Assembly: GCA_002898115.1 (NCBI GenBank)
Contig: BDTL01000149.1
Span: 1 to 9,699 of the forward strand
Origin: a bacterium BMS3Bbin02
GTDB lineage: Bacteria; Actinomycetota; Acidimicrobiia; Spongiisociales; UBA5794
Direction of reading: 5' to 3'
Length of the DNA: 9,699 bases
The notes beneath the pieces were generated by a model. It saw only the letters and a list, made by a program, of their open reading frames with translations. It searched no databases and was not told the DNA's origin. Positions 1-5,920 of the stretch are shown piece after piece; position 1 is the first letter of the stretch, and every line of letters begins with the position of its first letter. Position numbers and translations under genes: made by a program.

Positions 1-372
1 GACCTCGCGACAGCAGCAACGGCCGGCCCGCCGTTCCCGTCATTTGACGCCACGAACGTTGAAGCGCTCGCTGCCCTGCGCACGGCCCTGAGTGGGGGCG
101 GCGGGACTCAGAGCATCGACGACGTCATGCGCACAATCATCGGATCCATCGGTGCTTCCACGAGCGCATCAATCTCCGGCGCCGAGTCCCAGCTCGCGCT
201 TACATCGGCAGCCGACATCGCCCGCAGCAACGCCCATGGCGTCAACATCGACGAAGAGATGGTGAACCTCATCATCTACCAACGCTCCTACGAGTCGGCA
301 GCTCGCGTTATGACGGCCATCGACCAAAACCTTGACACACTGATCAACCGCACGGGGATTGTGGGTAGATAG
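1..372 (+). CDS. flgK: Flagellar hook-associated protein FlgK (HAP1), C-terminal part
   Basis: The reading frame is open from base 1 and ends at TAG 370-372, so the gene starts outside the window; 123 residues are visible. FlgK is the first hook-filament junction protein. It is exported and assembled at the tip of the hook beneath FlgL. The visible part ends in the standard FlgK C-terminal D0 helix: a G-V-N-I-D-E-E-M core at residues 80-87, followed by an I-Y-Q-R-S-Y-E-S-A-A-R stretch and a terminal D-Q-N-L-D-T-L-I segment. Before this lies a Gly/Ala/Ser-rich region that belongs to the more variable part of the protein. The in-frame ATG at 127 is internal and not a start. The stop is 2 bp before the flgL start, so the two are very probably co-transcribed and translationally coupled. 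The order flgK-flgL-fliW-csrA supports the call. Confidence 0.95.
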   Translation, partial: DLATAATAGPPFPSFDATNVEALAALRTALSGGGGTQSIDDVMRTIIGSIGASTSASISGAESQLALTSAADIARSNAHGVNIDEEMVNLIIYQRSYESAARVMTAIDQNLDTLINRTGIVGR

Positions 373-374
373 TC

Positions 375-1259
375 ATGAGAATCACAGAACAAGGCACCTA
401 TCAACGAACCATTCAGCAGCTCCAGCAGCGGCTGAGTGCGTACTCCGTAGCCCAGAATCGAGTGTCCTCCGGCAAGGCGATCAATCGGCCCTCCGACGAC
501 CCTCTGGGTATGTCTAAGGCACTCGAGCTCAGGGCGGCCAAGAAGGCCCGTCAGCAGGAGACACGAAACGCCGAAGACGGTATTCGATGGCTCAACCTTG
601 CGGACACGGCCCTGCAGGCGGTTACGGACCGTCTCCAGCGGGTCCGTGAGCTAGCTGTGCGAGGGGCGACCTTCACCAGTGTCGGCGAACGAACCGCCAT
701 CGCTGCTGAAGTCGATGCTCTCAAGGAGGATCTCGTCGATCTCGCCAACAGTCGGTACCAGGGTCGTCCGCTCTTCTCCGGGTTCAGCGCCGCGGACCCG
801 GTACAGCTATCCGGCGCCGCGTGGACGTACACCGGCGACAACGGCGCAATCAACCGGCGTGTGGGGGAAAACGAAGTAGTACAGGTAAACCTCACCGCCG
901 ACCAGGTGTTCGGGTTCACGAGCGCCAAGGACCTCTTTACGACCGTCGATGACTTCGTAACGGCTCTCAATACAAACAGCCAGGGGGGCATCGAAACCGC
1001 GATCGGCGAGATCGATACCGCAATGGAAACCGTTCTCACGAGTCTGTCGCAGCTCGGCGCGGCCACCAACCGGGTCGAGAACGCAAAAGCCAAGAGCGCC
1101 GACGACCTGTTGACGATCCGGACCAACCTTACCGAGATCGAAGACGTGGACCTTTCCGAGGCGATTCTCGACCTCCAGTTGCAGGAGACCGCCTATCAAG
1201 GCACCCTTGCGGCGTTCGCTCGGTCGAGCCAGCCATCGTTGGTTGATTTCCTCAGATAA
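375..1259 (+). CDS. flgL: Flagellar hook-filament junction protein FlgL (HAP3)
   Basis: FlgL (294 residues, a normal length) is the second junction protein and joins the hook (via FlgK) to the flagellin filament outside the cell. The N-terminal flagellin-type coiled-coil domain covers about residues 1-140. It carries the typical S-S-G-K-A-I-N-R-P-S-D-D-P segment (31-43) and the FlgL hallmark Y-Q-G-R-P-L-F-S-G-F at 128-137. A variable middle follows, then the C-terminal domain with L-G-A-A-T-N-R-V-E-N-A (227-237) and the closing L-Q-L-Q-E-T-A-Y-Q-G-T-L-A-A helix (267-280). There is no cleavable signal peptide, as expected for a type III export substrate. The ATG is 2 bp after the flgK stop with only a weak G-rich stretch upstream, so translation probably depends on coupling to flgK. 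A perfect inverted repeat begins right after the stop. Confidence 0.97.
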   Translation: MRITEQGTYQRTIQQLQQRLSAYSVAQNRVSSGKAINRPSDDPLGMSKALELRAAKKARQQETRNAEDGIRWLNLADTALQAVTDRLQRVRELAVRGATFTSVGERTAIAAEVDALKEDLVDLANSRYQGRPLFSGFSAADPVQLSGAAWTYTGDNGAINRRVGENEVVQVNLTADQVFGFTSAKDLFTTVDDFVTALNTNSQGGIETAIGEIDTAMETVLTSLSQLGAATNRVENAKAKSADDLLTIRTNLTEIEDVDLSEAILDLQLQETAYQGTLAAFARSSQPSLVDFLR

Positions 1260-1286
1260 CAACGATCCCCGACAACTCGATCGTTG
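1260..1286 (+). repeat. Inverted repeat just after flgL, possible weak terminator or mRNA 3' hairpin
   Basis: CAACGATC (1260-1267) and GATCGTTG (1279-1286) are perfect 8-bp complements with an 11-base loop, starting one base after the flgL stop. No T-run follows, so it does not look like a strong intrinsic terminator. It may slow transcription or protect the flgKL message. The same 62-bp gap also holds a poor sigma-70-like pair, CCGACA (1269-1274) and TACTCT (1292-1297), spaced 17 bp apart, which could serve fliW. That part is speculative. Confidence 0.35.
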
Positions 1287-1321
1287 CCGGGTACTCTAGT
1301 TCGCACAGCTATGAGGAACGT

Positions 1322-1747
1322 ATGACGCAAACCCCACCCACCGGCGACGTGCCGATTGAAGACCAGGTCATCGTACTGCCCGATGGGATCCTTGGTTTCG
1401 CCGATCACCACAACTTTGTGCTCGTAGAGCTCGTTGACGATGGCGCCTTCCAACAACTCCAGTCACTGGACGACCCCGATTTTTCGATGATCGTTACCGT
1501 GCCCTGGCTGTTTGTTCCCGAGTACGCGCCGATCCTGTCTGAGGCAGAACAGGAACAACTCGAGATCTCGGATCCTCAGGAAGCTATCGTGTTTTGCCCG
1601 GTAACGTTCGACTCAGACAAGAATGAGGCGTATATCAACCTCCTCGGACCCTTCGTCATCAACGCCGCAAGTCGCCGGGGTCGGCAACTCGTGCTCACAG
1701 GTACCGACTACTCAGCTCGCACTCTGCTTGCGCTGGGAGCTTCCTGA
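1322..1747 (+). CDS. fliW: Flagellar assembly factor FliW (CsrA antagonist, flagellin-binding)
   Basis: FliW (141 residues, close to the roughly 143 of Bacillus subtilis) is a cytoplasmic protein that binds either flagellin or CsrA. When flagellin is exported, freed FliW sequesters CsrA and relieves repression of flagellin translation. Family features are clear: L-P-D-G-I-L-G-F at 19-26, L-Q-S-L-D-D-P-D-F at 46-54, the W-L-F-V-P-E-Y strand at 62-68, and N-L-L-G-P-F-V-I-N at 106-114. The ATG is preceded by GAGGAA (1313-1318) at a short spacing. A five-codon frame starting at ATG 1311 overlaps the start and is probably incidental. The stop TGA shares its last A with the csrA ATG, so the two partners are made in linked amounts. 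Confidence 0.96.
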   Translation: MTQTPPTGDVPIEDQVIVLPDGILGFADHHNFVLVELVDDGAFQQLQSLDDPDFSMIVTVPWLFVPEYAPILSEAEQEQLEISDPQEAIVFCPVTFDSDKNEAYINLLGPFVINAASRRGRQLVLTGTDYSARTLLALGAS

Positions 1748-2004
1748 TGCTGGTACTGACCCGCCGCCCGGGTGAGTCCATCGTCATCGGCCACAACATC
1801 GTGATCACGCTCCTTGAGGTCAAAGGTGGGCAGGTACGCATCGGCATCGATGCTCCCCGCGACATTGATGTGCATCGTCTGGAGATCTACGAGCAGGTAC
1901 GATCAGAGAATGAAGCCGCGGTTGCGGACGCGGAGAAGGCGAAGCTTGCACTAGGGTCCCGTCGCGTACCGCAGACCACGAACCCACTGGTCGGATCAAC
2001 CTGA
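1747..2004 (+). CDS. csrA: Translational regulator CsrA (carbon storage / flagellin repressor), C-terminally extended
   Basis: CsrA is a small dimeric RNA-binding protein that binds GGA-containing hairpins and blocks ribosome access; in Gram-positive flagellar systems its main target is flagellin mRNA. The first 60 or so residues match the family closely: L-T-R-R at 4-7, V-K-G-G-Q-V-R-I-G at 25-33, and V-H-R at 42-44, with RNA-binding residues L4, R6 and R44 retained. The protein is 85 residues against 61 in E. coli; the extra tail is helical and Ala/Lys-rich, then Ser/Thr/Pro-rich. C-terminal extension is known for FliW-controlled CsrA proteins, and this one fits that class by inference. A GGGAG ribosome site (1735-1739) lies 7 bases before the ATG inside fliW and carries a GGA core, so self-repression is conceivable. 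The start overlaps the fliW stop by one base. Confidence 0.96.
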   Translation: MLVLTRRPGESIVIGHNIVITLLEVKGGQVRIGIDAPRDIDVHRLEIYEQVRSENEAAVADAEKAKLALGSRRVPQTTNPLVGST

Positions 2005-2017
2005 CAACCGCGTCAGA

Positions 2018-2584
2018 CTACGCAGATTCGGTGTAACGAGATGCCGTAGCGGAAGGTTCCTGATAGCCCCCGTGTGCCGCATATCCGGTACGCCCATAGG
2101 CGTTATCCTCCATGCGACCTATCGAGTCCGACACAAGACGGAGTTTCGAACCCACCGATGCCGCCCCACGCTCGGCCACAGTGTCCATCTCCTCCAGCAG
2201 GCGCACCAGACTCTTGTGTTGTCTGTCGAGGACCGGGCCAATGTTGTCCGGAGCGTTTGCCGCGATGGCTCCAAGCGACACCGTGTCGGCGTCAAGACCG
2301 AGGTTCTCGGCGATATCGGTCACCAGCAGTGCACGCATCGCGTCGATAACACCAACCTCGTCCTGAGCATCACCGACCTCGTCGACCATGTAACCGAGGA
2401 ATCGATCCTCGCCGGCACCTACCAGCAGCGTGGTCTGAGACAGTTTGAACACAAGCCGTTCGAGCACCCGTTGCTGACGGTTCAACAGCCCGACCAGAGC
2501 CATGAGCTGCTGGTGGACGCGATCGGGCGTTGATCCGTTCGTATCAGGATCTCTAAGAAAGCGATGAATACCGGCACTGGGCAT
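2018..2584 (-). CDS. flgN: Probable FlgN-family flagellar export chaperone
   Basis: The protein has 188 residues and is mostly helical, with no signal peptide or membrane segment. Residues 35-62 (N-R-Q-Q-R-V-L-E-R-L-V-F-K-L, then G-A-G-E-D-R-F-L) and the amphipathic helices to about 157 match the pattern I know from actinobacterial FlgN proteins. A Tyr/Gly-rich flexible tail (163-188) follows. FlgN is the cytoplasmic chaperone that delivers FlgK and FlgL to the export gate, and both are encoded nearby. Start choice: ATG 2584 has GGAG (plus-strand 2593-2596) 8 bases upstream. A near-consensus sigma-28 promoter lies about 60 bp upstream. The gene converges on csrA with a 13-bp gap, instead of preceding flgK as in B. 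subtilis. The family call rests on pattern recognition without an alignment; an unrelated helical flagellar protein is the alternative. Confidence 0.66.
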   Translation of the reverse strand: MPSAGIHRFLRDPDTNGSTPDRVHQQLMALVGLLNRQQRVLERLVFKLSQTTLLVGAGEDRFLGYMVDEVGDAQDEVGVIDAMRALLVTDIAENLGLDADTVSLGAIAANAPDNIGPVLDRQHKSLVRLLEEMDTVAERGAASVGSKLRLVSDSIGRMEDNAYGRTGYAAHGGYQEPSATASRYTESA

Positions 2585-2643
2585 CTTCAGGACTCCGGTG
2601 GGTCGAACTCAATGTCATACACGGGACGCGTGCCCCACTAGGT

Positions 2644-2670
2644 TTGTCGGCCTCTTGCATGCTCGGTTTA
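2644..2670 (-). promoter_or_regulatory. Sigma-28 (FliA/SigD/WhiG-type) promoter for flgN
   Basis: Read on the minus strand, TAAA (2670-2667) is followed by exactly 15 bases and then GCCGACAA (2651-2644). The classic flagellar sigma-28 consensus is TAAA-N15-GCCGATAA, so the match has one mismatch and exact spacing. Transcription would begin near 2637, giving a leader of about 50 bases before the flgN ATG at 2584. It would place the chaperone gene in the late flagellar class. Sequence match only; the presence of a sigma-28 factor in the organism is inferred. Confidence 0.65.
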
Positions 2671-2689
2671 GGAGAATTCGCCGCGCTGC

Positions 2690-2716
2690 TTACCAACCAT
2701 GTCTTTTGGCCGACTG
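2690..2716 (+). promoter_or_regulatory. Weak sigma-28-like promoter candidate for the degenerate HD-GYP gene
   Basis: TTAC (2690-2693), 15 bases, then GCCGACTG (2709-2716) lies 49 bp before the GTG start at 2765 and diverges from the flgN promoter. The GCCGA core and spacing fit sigma-28, but the -35 matches TAAA poorly and the end of the -10 is off consensus. The GGCCGAC here (2708-2714) is the exact inverse of GTCGGCC in the flgN -10 (2646-2652), giving a symmetric divergent layout. Confidence 0.25.
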
Positions 2717-2753
2717 AAAGTGTGCCTCTCACGGACGAGACGACCTGGCACAC

Positions 2754-2759
2754 GGAGGT
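2754..2759 (+). promoter_or_regulatory. Ribosome binding site that fixes the GTG start at 2765
   Basis: GGAGGT ends 5 bases before an in-frame GTG at 2765-2767. The frame is open upstream to an ATG at 2699, but that ATG has no comparable site. The 22 residues it would add are Arg-rich and unlike the acidic N-terminus that follows. The GTG is therefore the better start. Confidence 0.8.
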
Positions 2760-2764
2760 GCAAT

Positions 2765-4264
2765 GTGTCCGAGACATCAGAGACACCCACAGAGCAACCC
2801 GCAGAAACAGAGCAACCCCTAGAAGCTGAGGAGAAGACCCAGCATCAGGTCGTGGCGTTGTGGCTCCCCCAGGCAGCACGTTGGACGTTCGCCGAGGAAG
2901 ACGGTGTGACAGTCACCGAAGAACCCGAGCACGCCGCCACAGCCTCAATGGTTCTGCTTTCCACCCGAGTTCCCGGGGACCGCATCGGATCAATCGTCGG
3001 CGAACTCCAGTCCGTCACCGACAAGCCAATCGTTGTCGTCGTCCATACAGGCGCGTCCGAAACCGCCTCCAAGCTTCTCGCCGACGGTGCAACAACGGTC
3101 GTCGGTGAAGGAAACGTGGCCGCGGCACATGCGCTTCTCGGCATTCGTTCCTACGAAGAAAGCGCCCTTGAGAGCTTCGCTCACCAACTCAGCCGCGAGA
3201 GTGGATCTGCAACCGGTGGTGACCGCGACGTTAACCAGGCTCACCTTCTTGGTGCCGACGCGTTGGAATCGCGTCTCATGGCTCTCACCCAGACAGGTGT
3301 CGTCCCCCGGCTTGGATTTGTCCGAGTATCCGGGTTTGCGCGATCGACACGTCGGTTGTCGATGGATGCTGCTGACCTTCTCCGGCGGCGTTTCTCCATG
3401 CAATACCAGCAGGCCTGCTCCACGTTCGACTCTCAGGTCTACCTCATCGGGGACGGAGAGTTCGCGGTGGTGGCCGAAACCCTCAACTCTGCACAACTCG
3501 ACGAACTCGGCGGGCAGCTCGCTGACATCACGACCGCATACTCCCCCGATCCGCAGGCCCCTCTCGCATTTTCAATGGGCCATGCAGGACCTGAGGCCGC
3601 GTCCGATACGGCCACACTGCGCGAGATTGCGATGCGTGGTGTCGAGTTCGGCGAGTTGAAGGCCGGACCCGCAGTGATCAGCGCCGAGAGCTTGACACGC
3701 ACCCTTGCAGCGGCCTCGGAGCTGGAATCCATTCAGGGTGTCACAAGCAGCGTCGAGGAACGGCTCCCCTACCCGATGGGCCATATCGAACGCGTGATCA
3801 GCGTCTGCAATGATATCGCCGAGTTCCTCGGTTTCGGAGGTCGTGCTGCGATACGGCTCCGCTTCGCCGCGGAACTCCACCTCATCGGACTTGCGACCGC
3901 CCCGGACGAGCTCGTAGAAAAGCTCGGGCAGGAGGCCACCATGACCGACCCCGAGTTCCTGACGCACCCCGCAACCGGGGCAAACATGGTGAGAGCAGCA
4001 GCCGGCGAGGAGGTTGCTTCGATCATCGAGACACAGCTCGCCCACTGGGACGGTACCGGCACTCCGGACGGGCTTGGCAACCAGGACCTCCTGGTTGGTG
4101 CTCGCATCCTCCACACCGCGGTTCGAATCACGCAATGGTCCACGGTGAACGGCAGCGTTATCGAGTGGCCCGCGCCCGAGGCGATTGAGCGGGTTGTCGC
4201 GGGATCAGAGACCGAGTTCGATCCAGCAATCGTTGAAGCTGTCAGCGGACTGTGGGCTACATAA
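2765..4264 (+). CDS. Degenerate receiver / GGDEF-like / HD-GYP-like signalling protein
   Basis: The protein has 499 residues from GTG 2765. An acidic Glu/Thr/Pro-rich leader (1-27) precedes three domains. (1) Receiver-like, about 28-127: L-L-S-T-R-V-P-G (64-71) has Ser66 where the phosphorylated Asp would sit, and the conserved Lys region reads V-G-E-G. (2) GGDEF-like, about 160-275: the signature strand carries G-D-G-E-F (229-233), so the cyclase motif is altered. (3) HD-GYP-like, about 328-499: the fold pattern is clear, but HDIGK reads H-L-I-G-L (372-376), HHExWDGxGYP reads Q-L-A-H-W-D-G-T-G-T-P (424-434), and the Asp after A-R-I is replaced (near V453). His340, the His-Pro at 401-402 and W-D-G remain. 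Most metal ligands are gone, so c-di-GMP hydrolysis is not expected. A binding or scaffolding role in flagellar control is inferred from position. The stop lies 7 bp from the stop of the converging operon. Confidence 0.72.
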   Translation: MSETSETPTEQPAETEQPLEAEEKTQHQVVALWLPQAARWTFAEEDGVTVTEEPEHAATASMVLLSTRVPGDRIGSIVGELQSVTDKPIVVVVHTGASETASKLLADGATTVVGEGNVAAAHALLGIRSYEESALESFAHQLSRESGSATGGDRDVNQAHLLGADALESRLMALTQTGVVPRLGFVRVSGFARSTRRLSMDAADLLRRRFSMQYQQACSTFDSQVYLIGDGEFAVVAETLNSAQLDELGGQLADITTAYSPDPQAPLAFSMGHAGPEAASDTATLREIAMRGVEFGELKAGPAVISAESLTRTLAAASELESIQGVTSSVEERLPYPMGHIERVISVCNDIAEFLGFGGRAAIRLRFAAELHLIGLATAPDELVEKLGQEATMTDPEFLTHPATGANMVRAAAGEEVASIIETQLAHWDGTGTPDGLGNQDLLVGARILHTAVRITQWSTVNGSVIEWPAPEAIERVVAGSETEFDPAIVEAVSGLWAT

Positions 4265-4271
4265 CCGCGTG

Positions 4272-4517
4272 TCAGCCGGCGACATCGGTCGATCGGCGGT
4301 TGGTTACAGCCTGAGCCTCGCGATCCATAGATTGCGCCATGACCCGCACACCTGCCGACGCGATGCGGTTCGCCACAATGACGGCGACCAGCGTCAACAC
4401 CCCCCGCTGTGCTGCATCCACGAGCGTCACACTGCCCTGAAACAAGGACAACGCGAGCGGAATCAGGGTGATAAGCCCTGCGGCGGCAATCAGGCGGCGG
4501 ATCGGTCCACTCTTCAT
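4272..4517 (-). CDS. Small two-helix membrane protein, last gene of the fliR-flhB-flhA operon
   Basis: I do not recognise a family for this 81-residue protein. It has a positively charged start (K2, R7, R8) and two hydrophobic segments, about residues 9-27 and 38-56, joined by a short polar loop. A hydrophilic, Arg-containing tail of about 25 residues follows. Charge distribution predicts both ends in the cytoplasm. Its ATG overlaps the stop of the FlhF-like gene as ATGA (4517-4514), a strong sign that it is translated and coupled. Its stop is 7 bp from the stop of the converging regulator gene. Operon position suggests a membrane-associated role in flagellar assembly, possibly with the FlhF-like protein; this is inference only. 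Confidence 0.72.
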   Translation of the reverse strand: MKSGPIRRLIAAAGLITLIPLALSLFQGSVTLVDAAQRGVLTLVAVIVANRIASAGVRVMAQSMDREAQAVTNRRSTDVAG

Positions 4518-5920
4518 ATCCGCCCTACCATCGTCCGAATCGCCAACGCAACATCCAACGGCCGAGCACGCACGAGTTCAGCACCATCTTGAGCGGACAC
4601 CGCACCGTCGACAGTGCCGTAACCGAGCACCGCACCGAGCGTCGCGCATACGTACAGTGCATCGACCAACGACGATCTGCCGATCCATGAAACCACCCCG
4701 ACGTCCGCAACAAGAAAGTCGCGCCATGAGCTCGATCCAATGACGATGTGGAGGTCACGGTCGCCGCGCACGAACTCAAGCCAGGCAATGTCGTCAGCAG
4801 TAGTGCCGACGGACGCACAGAACGAACCGGTGTATGGCGCGTTCCCGTGCGGAGCAACGAGATCCATTCCGAGTGTCACCGCAATCGAAGCGGCTCCTTC
4901 TCCGGCTACAACCAGCGGGCGCCGCGGAAGCGGTCCGCAAAACGATGCAACCGACCCGGCGATCGCCTCGATCCACGCCATGTCGTCGTGGGGATCCAGA
5001 CCGGTCACCGACTCAACGATTACCGCCGGAAGACCGAGACGGGCGAGAGACAGGGCACTCCACTGCACTGCACCTCTTCGCGTTGGATCGTCCCCCGGAG
5101 AGTGGAGGCGCCATGCTGGGAGTTCGACGGTAGGAACCATCGGCTGGGAGTGCATCGGCGCCTCCACATCCGGAACTGGAGAACCCTGGGTAGGCGTACC
5201 AGTCGCGGTACGCAGCGCTGCATCGGATAGTTCCGTCACCCAGTCCGGTCGGGCGAGCGGGTCAAGCTGATCCGCCTGCACAGGGGCTATTGGATCAACG
5301 GTGACAGTCACAACCTCGTCGAGGCGAGGGAACCGATGGGGACGAATCTCCTTCTGGCCAGGAGCACCCGGGGCAAGACGTTCGTCAAGTATGACGGGTT
5401 CGATCCCGGCGTCTGTGGCCAGGGGACCGACAACGACCGGCGACGACCCCTCCCGATCGTCCCGGCGGATCTGGTCGCTGCGATCGTCCAATACTGCGGT
5501 GGCGTGTATTTCGGAGAGCGTAGGAGAGTCGTCAGGCACGTCCCAGCCGGCGGCTTCGAAGAGCACACGAGTGTCGTCTCGGAGTTCTGTTGCGTTTGCC
5601 AGATGTGTGTTGAGCATCGAGTCGAAAGAACGGTCCTGAACTTCTGCGGCAGCAGCAAGACGGTCGAACATTGCGTCAACACCTGCGGCCACACCGGAGT
5701 CGAGATCCGGTGGACGCACTGTGATGCGAACCCGTTCCTTTGCGAAGAACCCTCCGAGGCCTCCGCGATGAACCTTCTCGGCGTTGACGACCTCAGTCAT
5801 CTCACCGTACCGCGTCGTCACCTCGGCCAGGGCTTGTTCGACTGTGTCGGCCTCTACGGTGACGATGAAGTCATCGGCGGTGTGTGCCACCACGGTGTCG
5901 ACCGTACTCTTGTTATGCAT
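4514..5920 (-). CDS. FlhF-like protein lacking a recognisable GTPase P-loop
   Basis: From ATG 5920 the protein has 468 residues. Residues 17-67 resemble the N-terminal (B) domain of FlhF, the SRP-type GTPase that sets flagellar position and number: a V-E-A-D-T-V-E-Q-A-L-A-E-V helix, then H-R-G-G-L-G-G-F-F-A-K-E (51-62). A long Pro/Asp/Val-rich linker (about 70-285) follows. Residues 285-468 recall the FlhF NG domain: L-A-R-L-G-L-P at 292-298, a hydrophobic strand at 335-339, and an end resembling the FlhF closing segment (430-460). Where GxxGxGKT is expected there is G-E-G-A-A-S-I-A (340-347), and the TKxDE position appears to read S-W-I-G-R. GTP hydrolysis is therefore unlikely. The gene follows flhA directly, the usual place for flhF. 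An alternative TTG start at 5938 exists; ATG 5920 has GGAG 12 bases upstream and overlaps flhA by 8 bases. The N-terminal match is good, the C-terminal one tentative. Confidence 0.62.
   Translation of the reverse strand: MHNKSTVDTVVAHTADDFIVTVEADTVEQALAEVTTRYGEMTEVVNAEKVHRGGLGGFFAKERVRITVRPPDLDSGVAAGVDAMFDRLAAAAEVQDRSFDSMLNTHLANATELRDDTRVLFEAAGWDVPDDSPTLSEIHATAVLDDRSDQIRRDDREGSSPVVVGPLATDAGIEPVILDERLAPGAPGQKEIRPHRFPRLDEVVTVTVDPIAPVQADQLDPLARPDWVTELSDAALRTATGTPTQGSPVPDVEAPMHSQPMVPTVELPAWRLHSPGDDPTRRGAVQWSALSLARLGLPAVIVESVTGLDPHDDMAWIEAIAGSVASFCGPLPRRPLVVAGEGAASIAVTLGMDLVAPHGNAPYTGSFCASVGTTADDIAWLEFVRGDRDLHIVIGSSSWRDFLVADVGVVSWIGRSSLVDALYVCATLGAVLGYGTVDGAVSAQDGAELVRARPLDVALAIRTMVGRI

Noticed and set aside
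551..1126. 191-codon minus-strand frame opposite flgL
   Set aside because: It is antisense to a clearly conserved flgL, its Ser/Arg/Ala/Val-rich composition is typical of shadow frames, and there is no supporting ribosome site or motif.
2001..2016. CTGAC/GTCAG 5-bp hairpin at the csrA stop as a bidirectional terminator
   Set aside because: The stem is short with a six-base loop and no T-run on either strand, so it is too weak to call.
2699..2764. Upstream ATG extension of the degenerate HD-GYP protein
   Set aside because: No ribosome site precedes ATG 2699, the added residues are Arg-rich and unlike the domain that follows, and GGAGGT points to GTG 2765.
4263..4301. AACCGC/GCGGTT inverted pair between the converging regulator and small membrane protein genes
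   Set aside because: The arms are six bases, far apart and partly inside coding sequence; likely chance.
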